A DNA stretch of 64,000 nucleotides, taken from NCBI GenBank assembly GCA_947475245.1, contig CANJLW010000016.1, positions 25,117-89,116 of the forward strand. The letters are read 5' to 3'. This DNA comes from Acetobacteraceae bacterium. GTDB lineage: Bacteria > Pseudomonadota > Alphaproteobacteria > Acetobacterales > Acetobacteraceae. The notes beneath the pieces are model-generated. The model did no database searches. It was not told where the DNA came from and saw only the letters and a program-made list of their open reading frames with translations. The stretch's first letter is position 1. Each line of letters starts with the position of its first letter. The translations under genes and the position numbers were made by a program. Positions 41,502 through 50,519 of the stretch are shown here, piece after piece.

Positions 41502-44264
41502 TTAAGACCCCTTGGTCAGTTCGTCGAGCAGCGCCTGGGCTTCTTTCTTCTCTTTGAACTCACCCTTGGCCGCGATCACCGCATTCAGGTGCTTGATCGC
41601 TTCGTCCTTCTTGCCGGTTTCCTTCAGCGCGAAGGCGAAGTGATACAGAATGCGCGGGTCGTTCTGCGCTTCCGCCACCGCCTGACGCAGCAGCGGCACG
41701 CCGTTGGCCGCCTTGCCCGAAGTGGTCAAAATCCAGCCCAGGGTATCCGCCGTCTGCGGTCCCGGAGACAGCACATAGGCGCGTCGTGCCAGATCGTGCG
41801 CGCGCGGGTCGTTTTTCTGCTGATAGACCCAGGCCAGATTGTTCAGCGCGATCGGTTCGTGCTGCTTCTGCTTCAGGATCGCTTCAAGCTCCGCCTGGGC
41901 ATCGTCGTACTTGCCCATGGCGATGAAGACTTCCGCCAACTGCTCCGTCGCCGTCAGATCGTCCGGCTTCTTGGTGATCCAATCTTTCAACAGCTTGGTC
42001 GCATCTTCGGCACGGCCCGCGCGCAGCAAAGCACCCGCCAGACGGGTGACGAGCAGGCTCGACGGGGCGATGGACTGTGCTTCGGTAAACGATGCCACCG
42101 CGTCGGCCGGGCGGTTGGCCGCCAGATAGATATCGCCTTTCAGCGCGCGGATGGTGGTGAAATCGCGATCCTGCGCCAGCAAGCGATCGGCGGTCGCCAA
42201 CGCCGCCTCGACACCCGTCGAGCGCAGGTCGATCATCGTATAGTCTTGATAGAGTTGATAATTGCGCGGATTTGCAGCGATACCGGCGGTCAGCGTGCTG
42301 CGCGCGGTTTCGAACTCCCCGGCTTCGATCAGCAGCGCCACCAACTGGCGGCGCGCGCCGATGACGTTCGGATCGCCCTTGAGCATTTCCGTATAGGTCG
42401 CGCGAGCCTCTTTCTTCTGCCCCAGCGCCAATTGGGCGGCGCCGCGCAGGCTGAGGATATCGGTCGTGGTCGCGGTCTTGCCCTTTTCCTGCGCCACGAG
42501 GTCGAGCGCCTTCTGCGCCTGACCGGAGCGGATCAGCACGTCGCCAAGGCTGACGGTGATGCGTGTGTTGGTGGGTTCGGCCTTGCGGGATTTTTCCAGC
42601 AACGCGATCGCCAGCGGCAGGCGGCCCGAGTTGGCGTAGTTCGACGCCAGCATCGACATGGCCGGTTCGGCGGTCGGCTGCTTGGCCAACACGTCGGACA
42701 GGACCTTTTCCGCTTCGTCGTTCAGACCGTTCATGGCCAGGGTGCGGGCAAGATTGGTCTTGGCCGGGGCGAAGTCGGGGTATTTCTTAACCAGCGCGGT
42801 AAAGATTTCCTGCGCGCCGGGGATGTCGATCTGCGCCAGCTTGAACAGCCCGTACAGGTTCTGCACGACCTCGGTGTCGCCCTGCGCGGCCTTGATCTTC
42901 GTCAGCGCGTCTGAAGCTTTGTTCAGGTCCCCGGTCGCCAGCGCGGCGAAGAACAGCGCTTCGCCCACCGCCGGCAATTTCGGCGCAAGGTTCAGCGTAT
43001 GCTCCAGATCGCCCAAGGCCGCGTCGATGTCGCCCATGCTCATGCGCGCCGAGGCAAGGCGCGTTTGCAGTCCGATATCGTTCGGGGCCAGGCTCTCCGC
43101 CTTCTGGAAATTCTTGACCGCCTCCGGCCCTCGGTTCGTCGCCGCATAGGCTCGGCCCAGCAAATCGTGGGTTTCGGCGTCGCCCTTGCCGGATTCCGCG
43201 ACACGACCAAGGGTTTCGATCACCTGATCCGGGCGCTTCTTGCCGAACTGAATGCGGGCCAGAACCTTGTAGGCGGCCAGATCGTTCGGGGACCGCGCCA
43301 GATACTTGCGCGCGGCTTCCTCCGCCTGCTCCAGCTGCCCGATCTGTTCCTTGACCACGGCTTGCAGGTAGTAGGCGCGCTGGATGCGGCCGATATACGA
43401 CGCAATGCGTTCCAGGTCCGCATCGGCCCCCTTAAAGTCGCGGGCCTGCGCCTTCATCACCGCCAGCAGGTAGATCGCCTGCACGTTGCCCGGCGTAGCC
43501 TTCAGCACCATGTCGATATCGCCCTTGGCGATATCCGGCTTGGCAACCGCCAGCGCCAGACTGGCGCGATCAAGCCGAGCCTGCATGACGCTCGGCTGGT
43601 CCGCGATGAGTTCGTCCAATACCGACAACGCGCCGGCGGAGTCGTTTTTCAGCCGCAGAAGCTGCGACTTTGCCAGCAGGGCCTCGGCGGATTTGGGCTG
43701 CGCGGTGATCGCGCGATCGATGCGGGCCTGGGCGCCGGCAAGATCGGCGCGGGCAACGGCCAGACGCGCATCCGCCAACAGCGGTTCGACCGCGTTCGGC
43801 GCGACCTGTTGCGCCTCGGCAAAGGACTTCTGCGCGTCGTCGGGACGCTTCAACCCGACCTGCGCGTAGCCGCGCGATACGAGGATCGAGGCATCAAGAA
43901 GCGCGTTCTTGCCGTCCGGCTTCAGGCTATCGAGCAGCGCTTCGTATTTGTTCTGCGCCAACAGCGCCTGGGCCAACAGCGGCACGGCCTGCAAAGCGTC
44001 ATAGCCGCGGTCGCGTGCCGCCGTGGCTTCGCGTTCCGCCGCGACCGGATCGCCCAGTTCGAACGCCACGCGACCAAGCCAGTAATGGGCCTCGGCGTTT
44101 TGCGGATCGGAACGAACGGCGTTGCGCAGGTCGATCTGGGCTGATTTCAGATCGCCCTTTTTCATCGCCGCCCGGGCGTTGGAAAGGTAGTCGGCATGCG
44201 CCGCCAGGGGCCACGCGCCGAGCCAGGCACCCATTATCATCCAGCCGACAGACTTGTAACGCAT
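41502..44264 (-). CDS. prsT: PrsT-like TPR-repeat protein of the XrtA/PEP-CTERM system
   Basis: A 920-residue protein with a signal peptide and then some 20 or more tetratricopeptide repeats (e.g. NAEAHYWLGRVAFELGDP). The family is the PEP-CTERM system TPR-repeat protein PrsT, thought to be a periplasmic scaffold in EPS assembly or protein sorting. Family members are usually lipoproteins, but here the signal ends LGAWPLAAHADY with no cysteine, so it should be released by signal peptidase I. ATG 44264 with AGGG upstream is preferred over TTG 44279. It lies 17 bases after PrsR, in the order PrsK-PrsR-PrsT. Confidence 0.85.
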   Translation of the reverse strand: MRYKSVGWMIMGAWLGAWPLAAHADYLSNARAAMKKGDLKSAQIDLRNAVRSDPQNAEAHYWLGRVAFELGDPVAAEREATAARDRGYDALQAVPLLAQALLAQNKYEALLDSLKPDGKNALLDASILVSRGYAQVGLKRPDDAQKSFAEAQQVAPNAVEPLLADARLAVARADLAGAQARIDRAITAQPKSAEALLAKSQLLRLKNDSAGALSVLDELIADQPSVMQARLDRASLALAVAKPDIAKGDIDMVLKATPGNVQAIYLLAVMKAQARDFKGADADLERIASYIGRIQRAYYLQAVVKEQIGQLEQAEEAARKYLARSPNDLAAYKVLARIQFGKKRPDQVIETLGRVAESGKGDAETHDLLGRAYAATNRGPEAVKNFQKAESLAPNDIGLQTRLASARMSMGDIDAALGDLEHTLNLAPKLPAVGEALFFAALATGDLNKASDALTKIKAAQGDTEVVQNLYGLFKLAQIDIPGAQEIFTALVKKYPDFAPAKTNLARTLAMNGLNDEAEKVLSDVLAKQPTAEPAMSMLASNYANSGRLPLAIALLEKSRKAEPTNTRITVSLGDVLIRSGQAQKALDLVAQEKGKTATTTDILSLRGAAQLALGQKKEARATYTEMLKGDPNVIGARRQLVALLIEAGEFETARSTLTAGIAANPRNYQLYQDYTMIDLRSTGVEAALATADRLLAQDRDFTTIRALKGDIYLAANRPADAVASFTEAQSIAPSSLLVTRLAGALLRAGRAEDATKLLKDWITKKPDDLTATEQLAEVFIAMGKYDDAQAELEAILKQKQHEPIALNNLAWVYQQKNDPRAHDLARRAYVLSPGPQTADTLGWILTTSGKAANGVPLLRQAVAEAQNDPRILYHFAFALKETGKKDEAIKHLNAVIAAKGEFKEKKEAQALLDELTKGS

Positions 44265-44281
44265 GTCCCTGAACCTCAATC

Positions 44282-45697
44282 TTATTCGTGTGTCGTGTCG
44301 CTCGTGCTTGCCGCCAAGTCCAGCCCTGATTCGGCGGCCTTGGCGTTCTCGATCGCGATCCCGTGCGATTCCATCAGACCATACAACGTTGGCCTGCTGA
44401 TGCCGAGGAGTCGGGCGGCGACCGATAATGTATTGTTACTGCGCGACAGCGCGATCTGAATGACCTCGCGTTCCGCGCGCAGCCGCGCCGACCGCAGGTC
44501 GAGGTCGAGCGGTTCGTCCGACGTCGCGGCCAGTTCCAGATCGGCGGCGTCGATCATGCGGCCTTCGGCCATCACGACGCCGCGCTTCATGCGGTTTTCC
44601 AACTCGCGCACATTGCCGGGCCAGTCGTGGGCGGACATCGCCGCGCTCGCGACTTCGGTGAAGCCGCGCAAATTGCGCGAGTATTCCTGATTGAAACGGT
44701 TCAGGAAGAAATTGGCCAGCAGGCCGACATCGGCGCCGCGCTCGCGCAGCGGCGGGATGCGGATGGTGACGGCATTCATGCGATAGAACAGATCGCCGCG
44801 GAATACGCCCTGGCTGATCTTGTCTTCCAGATTCACGTTGGTGGCGGACACGATCCGCACATCGACCTGGATTTTCTGTCGCCCGCCGATCCGTTCGACG
44901 ATCTGATCCTGCAGGAAGCGCAGCAGCTTGACCTGCAACTGGTGCGGCAGGTCGCCGATTTCGTCCAGAAACAGCGTGCCCTTATGAGCGCTTTCGATTT
45001 TTCCGATGGTCTGCTTCACCGCGCCGGTAAACGCGCCGCGCTCGTGCCCGAACAATTCGCTTTCGAGCAGGTTTTCCGGAATGGCGCCGCAGTTGATGGC
45101 GATGAACGGCTGCTTCGCGCGCGGCCCCAACTCGTGCAGCGCCTGGGCCAGGGCTTCCTTGCCGGTGCCGCTTTCGCCCAGCAGCAGGACCGGCACATTG
45201 GTCGTCGCCAGTTTTTCGACGTCGCGGCAGACCTTCAGCATGCCGGGATTGGCGGTGATGATCCGCTCGATCGGAGAGCGCGCGGGCGCGGCCGCCAGAC
45301 GGCGGTTTTCCTCCTCCAGGCGGTGCAGGTTCAGTCCGCGCTCGATGATCGTGCGCAGGACCTCGATCTCCACCGGCTTTTCGCAGAAGTCGTAGGCACC
45401 CAGCGCGACGGCCTTCAGCGCGACCTTGCGCGCGCCGTTTCCGGTGACCACGATCACCTTGGTTTGCGGCGAAATCCGCTGCATCTCCTCAAGCGTGGCG
45501 AACCCTTCGCTGACCCCGTCCGGGTCGGGCGGCAGGCCGAGGTCCATGATCGCGACCGGCGGGTTCTCTTTCTTCGCGACCGCCAGCGCCTGTGGGCGCG
45601 CATGCGTCAACATGACCTCGCAGGCCGGAAACGCCCAGCGATACTGGGAGCACAGGCCTTCATCATCCTCGACGATCAACAACTTCGGCTTGGCCAT
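44282..45697 (-). CDS. prsR: PrsR, sigma-54-dependent response regulator
   Basis: A 471-residue NtrC-type regulator. The receiver has Asp52 in AIMDLGLPPDPDG with the insertion typical of PrsR. The AAA+ domain has GESGTGKEALAQAL, a canonical GAFTGA loop and FLDEIGDLP. A Fis-type helix-turn-helix (TLSVAARLLGISRPTLYGLM) closes the C terminus. In XrtA systems PrsK phosphorylates PrsR, which turns on sigma-54 promoters of EPS and PEP-CTERM genes. It is encoded directly after PrsK with an 18-base gap, and before PrsT. Confidence 0.92.
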   Translation of the reverse strand: MAKPKLLIVEDDEGLCSQYRWAFPACEVMLTHARPQALAVAKKENPPVAIMDLGLPPDPDGVSEGFATLEEMQRISPQTKVIVVTGNGARKVALKAVALGAYDFCEKPVEIEVLRTIIERGLNLHRLEEENRRLAAAPARSPIERIITANPGMLKVCRDVEKLATTNVPVLLLGESGTGKEALAQALHELGPRAKQPFIAINCGAIPENLLESELFGHERGAFTGAVKQTIGKIESAHKGTLFLDEIGDLPHQLQVKLLRFLQDQIVERIGGRQKIQVDVRIVSATNVNLEDKISQGVFRGDLFYRMNAVTIRIPPLRERGADVGLLANFFLNRFNQEYSRNLRGFTEVASAAMSAHDWPGNVRELENRMKRGVVMAEGRMIDAADLELAATSDEPLDLDLRSARLRAEREVIQIALSRSNNTLSVAARLLGISRPTLYGLMESHGIAIENAKAAESGLDLAASTSDTTHE

Positions 45698-45715
45698 GGC
45701 GCTATTCCGTTACCG

Positions 45716-47785
45716 TCATTGGGTCCGCGGGAGCATAGGGTCGGTACCGCCCCCGACCGCCGGAAGCAATAGCCGCATTGTCGTACCTTCGTTAAGGCGG
45801 CTTAGCACAAGAAGGTCGCCCCCGGCTTCTCTTAACAGTTCGCGCGCCTGGTAAGCGCCGATGCCATGGCCGCCGCCCTTGGTTGTCGCGAAGGGTTGGA
45901 ACAGGCTGTCGCGGATGAACTCCGGCGACATGCCGGGGCCTTGGTCGGCGATGTCGATCACCACGCTCAGCCCTTCGCGGCGAAGCTGCACGCGGATCGG
46001 CCCGACCGCGCCGCCGGCTTCGATGGCGTTGTTGAGCAGATGGGTCACGACCGCGTCGAAGGATTCCGGATCGATTGGGATGCCGACGCCGTCGCCCTCG
46101 TCGATCAGGTCGATCGTGCCGCCGCGCGTCATGCGGCTGGCTTCCACCAGCGTTTTCAACCGCTCCATCGGCGCGATCAGCGCATGGCTGCGTTCCTGTC
46201 GTTCGGCCTGCAGGCGCGACAGAAGCCGGGTGATTTTGCCGACGGACGCGCGCACGGTCGCCAGCATATCGCGCTGGAATTCCGGGTTGTCGGCATAGAC
46301 CTCGGCGTTCGTCAGCAGCATCGACAATTGGCCGGAGACGTTTTTGATGTCGTGCACGACGAAGGCGAAGCGTTGGCTGTATTCGCGCAGTTGCTGTGTC
46401 TGCGACAGAATTTGCGAGGCGCGCTGTTCGGCGATGCGGCTGGCGACTTCCTGCGCGACGACCCGCAGCAGCGCGTAGACCTCGCGATCCAGTCGGAACT
46501 GCGCGCGGGGGCGCGCGACCACGACAAAGCCGATGATCGCGCCGAAATGGTGCAGCGGCACGACCATCCAGGCGCGCGGCAGTTCCTTGAACCAATCCTC
46601 CGACCCCTCGACGGTGTCGAGCACGACGGTCCAGTCGCCGTCGCGGAACTCCGGCACCAGGGGATGACCGGGCGGGATGGGCATGGTGGCGGCGGGCAGG
46701 TTCCACGACCCGGCCCACAGAAAAGCCACTTCCTCCGGCGCGCGGACAAACAGCGCCCCGGCCGGGCTGTCCACGACCTGGGCGATCGCCATGATGGCGC
46801 GCCGGTGCAGGCCGACATGGGCATCGGGCGTTGTCAGCGTTTCGATGCAGCGCATCCATTCGCGGCGGTAGTCGTAGCGGTGGCTGAAGAAGTTATCGAG
46901 CACCATGGCCCGCACCCGCGAGCGGGCGGAGCCTGATGTGACGAGCACGGCGACACTCAGCACGCCGCCGAACAGCAGCGTGATTTCCGCCACTTGCCCC
47001 CATTCCGCGCCGCCGCGGCGAAAAATCTCCCCGATCGCGGCAAGGCCGAGCAGAAAGAGGCCGCTGGCGATGAGGGTGAAGCTGTGGAAGACGACGTCGC
47101 GCGATACGTGGATGTCGATCTTCCACTTTCGCCCGCGCGCGGCGGCAACCGCGATCAGCGGCGCGGCCACAATCATCGCCGCGGCGCGGCCTTGCACGAG
47201 GCTGTTCGACACCTGTCGGAACAGCACGGCGTCAGAATAAAGCAGCAGGTCGTAAACGAACAAGCCGCCCAGCGCGACGCAGAGCAGGTTGATATGCCAG
47301 CGTGATTCCGCCGGTGTGTTGAAATAGAGGTTCTCGACCAGCAGGATGCTGGCCACGGCGAAGCCAAGCCGGATCGCGGTGCCGATGGACCAAAGCGAGG
47401 CGGGCGGCTGGCCGGAAAACGCGTTCAGCAGCGGAAGCCCGCCGACCACGACCAGCGCCAACAAACCCATGGTGGTAAAGGCCTGGGTCAGTTGTCGGTG
47501 CGCGGTAACCGATCTGCGGTACAGATGCAGCATGAACCCGTACCACGCCGCAAACCGCGCGAGTTCAAGCCATCCCGCGACGCCGCTCGGCGAGCTTTGC
47601 CCAAATGAACTCTGCGACGAAAGCGCGACCGCGCCCGACCAGATGGCGGTGATCCCGCAGGCACCGGCGAGCCAAAGGCCGGAGCGTCCGGACTGCCGAC
47701 CGGCCAGGATCAACGTCGCGAGCCCGGCGTAAAGGATCGCACAGGCACCGTACAAGACCGCGATCGCGTTCAACTCGATGATCAT
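45716..47785 (-). CDS. prsK: PrsK, membrane histidine kinase of the XrtA system
   Basis: A 689-residue sensor kinase. The first ~300 residues hold about eight membrane helices, as in PrsK. A GAF-like region follows (~310-450). The dimerisation box FVVHDIKNVSGQL places the phospho-His at about residue 478. The ATPase part has LLNNAIEAGG (N box) and DIADQGPGM with TKGGGHGIGAYQ (G boxes). It should sense an unknown envelope or membrane signal and phosphorylate PrsR. It starts the minus-strand transcript of this half of the locus. Confidence 0.91.
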   Translation of the reverse strand: MIIELNAIAVLYGACAILYAGLATLILAGRQSGRSGLWLAGACGITAIWSGAVALSSQSSFGQSSPSGVAGWLELARFAAWYGFMLHLYRRSVTAHRQLTQAFTTMGLLALVVVGGLPLLNAFSGQPPASLWSIGTAIRLGFAVASILLVENLYFNTPAESRWHINLLCVALGGLFVYDLLLYSDAVLFRQVSNSLVQGRAAAMIVAAPLIAVAAARGRKWKIDIHVSRDVVFHSFTLIASGLFLLGLAAIGEIFRRGGAEWGQVAEITLLFGGVLSVAVLVTSGSARSRVRAMVLDNFFSHRYDYRREWMRCIETLTTPDAHVGLHRRAIMAIAQVVDSPAGALFVRAPEEVAFLWAGSWNLPAATMPIPPGHPLVPEFRDGDWTVVLDTVEGSEDWFKELPRAWMVVPLHHFGAIIGFVVVARPRAQFRLDREVYALLRVVAQEVASRIAEQRASQILSQTQQLREYSQRFAFVVHDIKNVSGQLSMLLTNAEVYADNPEFQRDMLATVRASVGKITRLLSRLQAERQERSHALIAPMERLKTLVEASRMTRGGTIDLIDEGDGVGIPIDPESFDAVVTHLLNNAIEAGGAVGPIRVQLRREGLSVVIDIADQGPGMSPEFIRDSLFQPFATTKGGGHGIGAYQARELLREAGGDLLVLSRLNEGTTMRLLLPAVGGGTDPMLPRTQ

Positions 47786-47834
47786 GCCTGCCGTTTGAAT
47801 AAGGCGTTGCCGAGACTACGCGTGGTCGATGCGT

Positions 47835-49178
47835 TTAGCGGGCACCCTCTCGGAACAGGATGACCCGAACGGTTGCCGCGAGGATCATCAGGTCCAGGAA
47901 CAGCGAGCAATTTTTAACGTAATAGAGATCGTATGCCAGCTTTTCCCGCGCGTCTTCAACCGACGCGCCATAGGGATAGTTGACCTGCGCCCAGCCGGTT
48001 ATGCCCGGCTTCACGCGCGCGCGTTCATCGTAGAACGGGATGGCCTGGGCCAGTTGTTCGACGAAGTGCGGCCGTTCCGGGCGAGGGCCGATCATGCTCA
48101 TGTCGCCGCGCAGAACATTCAGCAACTGCGGCAACTCGTCGATCCGCGTCATGCGAATGAAGCGCCCAACGCGCGTGATGCGCGGGTCGTGCTTTTGCGC
48201 CCAGCACGGCTTGCCGCCGACTTCGGCGTCGGCGGCCATGCTGCGAAATTTCAGCAGCGTGAAGGTCTTGCCGGCAAGGCCAACACGCTGCTGGCGATAC
48301 AGCGCGGACCCCGGGCTTTCGAGCCGGATCACAAGCGCGGTGACAAGCATCAAGGGCAGAGTGAGGAACAGCAACAGCGCGCTGACGGCGATATCGAGCA
48401 GGCGCTTGGCGGTCCGACCCGACCAATCCGCCGGCGTGAAAAACCGGCTTGCGACCGGCGCGTCCAGATCGATCCGACCGAGGTAGCGCTCGTGAAAGCT
48501 GGCTTCGTCGAGGAGTTTGCCGATCGGAAACGCCCGCGCGCGCATCGTCGCGGCAACGGCCGTAACCGCGGGTTGGGTGCCCAGCAGCAGCGTGCCCCAG
48601 ATCGCGGGGAGGGAGGCAAGGTTGGCGGCGGTGGGATGGTCGATCACCACCGGTTCGAACCACCGGCCGGCGCGGGCGCGCAGCAGACCGGCGAGGACTT
48701 CCGCGCGATCCTTGGGCCCGACGATCAGGATCCGACGCGCGAAGCCGCCGTGTTGCAGGGCCGCGCCGATCGCGATGCGGATGGCGAGCACGCCGACCAG
48801 CCAGACCCCCAGGATTTTGGCGAACCAGGCCGCTTCATGCGCGCCGATTTTGAAACTGAGGCCGTTGCAGACCAGCAGTACGGCGGGAAACGCCAGGCAT
48901 CCCGTCACGGTTGCGTTGATCAGCAGGCGCTTGCGGTCCAGAAACACCGAAGGTCGATACAGCCCGATGGTTGCGCCCGTGACGGCGACGGTCAACGCCA
49001 GCAGGGCCGCGAGTACGGTATAACCGCCCGCCATGGTCGGCGATGCGACGACGAACAGCCCGGACAGCCCGGGCGCATTCAGCATGGCATGGATGAACAG
49101 GAACGAGAGCGACAGCTCGATCAGTCCCAGCACCGCCAGTTCCGGGCGAACATGATGTCCGAGAAGGCGGTTCAACAC
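47835..49178 (-). CDS. XrtA-locus polyprenyl glycosylphosphotransferase (EpsB type)
   Basis: A 447-residue initiating transferase with the complete architecture. An N-terminal bundle of four to five membrane helices is followed by a degenerate nucleotide-binding middle domain (RRILIVGPKDRAEVLAGLL) and a C-terminal catalytic domain. The latter has KRLLDIAVSALLLF, KFRSMAADAEVGG, DELPQLLNVLRGDMS and MIGPRPERP. It would place the first sugar phosphate on undecaprenyl phosphate. GTG at 49178 has GGGAGA upstream. The first EPS locus has its own, differently built initiator at 4240. Confidence 0.88.
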   Translation of the reverse strand: MLNRLLGHHVRPELAVLGLIELSLSFLFIHAMLNAPGLSGLFVVASPTMAGGYTVLAALLALTVAVTGATIGLYRPSVFLDRKRLLINATVTGCLAFPAVLLVCNGLSFKIGAHEAAWFAKILGVWLVGVLAIRIAIGAALQHGGFARRILIVGPKDRAEVLAGLLRARAGRWFEPVVIDHPTAANLASLPAIWGTLLLGTQPAVTAVAATMRARAFPIGKLLDEASFHERYLGRIDLDAPVASRFFTPADWSGRTAKRLLDIAVSALLLFLTLPLMLVTALVIRLESPGSALYRQQRVGLAGKTFTLLKFRSMAADAEVGGKPCWAQKHDPRITRVGRFIRMTRIDELPQLLNVLRGDMSMIGPRPERPHFVEQLAQAIPFYDERARVKPGITGWAQVNYPYGASVEDAREKLAYDLYYVKNCSLFLDLMILAATVRVILFREGAR

Positions 49179-49667
49179 CGATCTCCCATTCCGCGAGTGG
49201 TTGTCGGAAGAGCGCGCAGGGCGCTCCGGTCGGGAAGCACGCGACGGCGTCCGGCTGTCAGTGCGATGGCACTCTTACGTCGCGAGTGTGTCGAGCAACG
49301 AGCCATACGGTATCCGGACCGGATTGTTTGAACGCTGGGGAACGCATGCCATAGTGGCACAGGTTCGTCCAGAAAATAATATGATGCTCTCGGAGCGTGT
49401 GGACGGAAATTTATGTTCGGTTGTATCCGGTTTTGTTGAATTGGCTGATTCTTTTGCGTAAATGGGACCTTCGGCGAGAAAGTTCGTACCAAGAGCGCGG
49501 TTGTCCGCCGGCAGCGTGGCTGCGTCGAGGCCGATCTAATTTAAAACCCCATCTCAAAATCTGAGGAAATCTGTCCGTTGATCCGTTGTGTCGCAGATGG
49601 TATAGCCGTTTGGATTACGCAGGGGGCGCAACCGTCTGACCCCATGGAATGGAACGGTGCGGGTTGA
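49179..49667. other. intergenic region between divergent halves of the XrtA locus
   Basis: About 490 bases with no convincing gene, AT-rich in 49370-49480. It must hold the promoter for the minus-strand sugar transferase gene and probably one for the tRNA and export operon. A sequence at 49442 (TTGGCTGATTCTTTTGC) resembles a sigma-54 promoter but its spacing is one base too long. Confidence 0.4.
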
Positions 49668-49741
49668 AGGCGTGTAGCTCATTGGCAGAGCGCTGCTTTT
49701 ACATGGCAGAGGAGGGGGTTCGATTCCTTCCGCGCCTACCA
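49668..49741 (+). tRNA. tRNA-Val (anticodon TAC)
   Basis: A complete cloverleaf: acceptor AGGCGTG/CGCGCCT (one G-U), D arm GCTC-ATTGGCA-GAGC, anticodon stem CTGCT/GGCAG with loop TTTACAT giving anticodon TAC, variable AGGAG, T arm GGGGG-TTCGATT-CCTTC with two G-U pairs, discriminator A and an encoded CCA. The first base pair is A-U and the T stem is weak for this isoacceptor, so it may be a diverged extra copy. It stands 97 bases before the export lipoprotein gene. Confidence 0.85.
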
Positions 49742-49838
49742 TTCCCAATCGATCCGCCGGCTTTGGCGCAACGCCGTCCGCGTCGGAACGCCCGTCGATC
49801 GGGTATTCCTCAACGGTGCGCCCATCAAGGAACAATTC

Positions 49839-50504
49839 GTGGAAACTGACGTGAATCGTATCGGGCGCGCCGCCTGTCTGGCGGCTCTGCTGTCCCTGGC
49901 CGTCTCGGTCTCCGGGTGCTCCTGGATGGGGCGCGCGCCGGATAACTCAATCACGCCCGCCGAATTGGCCAAGGACAGCGTGCCGCGCGCGCCGGAAGAA
50001 TATGTCATCGGCGCCGGCGACGCGCTGAGCATCTTCGTCTACCGCAACCCTGACCTGAGCGAGGCCGGAGCGGCGGTGCGCCCCGACGGGCGCATTTCCG
50101 TCCCGTTGATCGAGGATATTCTGGCCGCCGGCAAAACCCCGACCCAGTTGGCGCGGGAGCTTGAGGAGCGGTTGAAGAAGTTCATCCAGGATCCCAATGT
50201 CACCGTGATCGTGCGCAGCTTCATCGGCCCGCCGGATCGTCAGGTGCGGGTGATCGGAGAGGCGACGGACCCGATCGCGATCCCGTTTCGCGACCATATG
50301 ACGTTGTTGGATGTGATGATCGCGACCAAGGGGGTGACCAAATTCGCGTCCGGCAACAAGGCGATCATCGTCCGCACCGACGCGGACGGCAAACAGTTGA
50401 CGATCAGGGTCAGGCTGAATGACCTGATCAAGGATGGCGACATCACGCAGAACCTGAAGATGGCGCCGGGCGACACGCTGATTATTCCACAATCCTGGTT
50501 CTGA
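49839..50504 (+). CDS. XrtA-locus polysaccharide export lipoprotein (Wza/EpsA type)
   Basis: A 221-residue lipoprotein with signal and lipobox SLAVSVSGCSW. The export domain starts YVIGAGDALSIFVYRNPDLS and is followed by one SLBB-like repeat (RQVRVIGEATDPIAIPF). This is the short Wza form typical of exosortase loci, forming the outer-membrane secretin-like ring with the barrel protein at 53199. GTG 49839 has AAGGAA upstream; GTG 49851 is possible. It opens a plus-strand run of nine genes reaching the exosortase. Confidence 0.88.
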   Translation: METDVNRIGRAACLAALLSLAVSVSGCSWMGRAPDNSITPAELAKDSVPRAPEEYVIGAGDALSIFVYRNPDLSEAGAAVRPDGRISVPLIEDILAAGKTPTQLARELEERLKKFIQDPNVTVIVRSFIGPPDRQVRVIGEATDPIAIPFRDHMTLLDVMIATKGVTKFASGNKAIIVRTDADGKQLTIRVRLNDLIKDGDITQNLKMAPGDTLIIPQSWF

Positions 50505-50519
50505 GGAGGACACCTCGCC

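Noticed and set aside
49442..49460. Sigma-54 promoter before the XrtA export operon
   Set aside because: TTGGC and TTGC are present, but the GG-GC spacing is 11 instead of 10 bases, which normally abolishes recognition.
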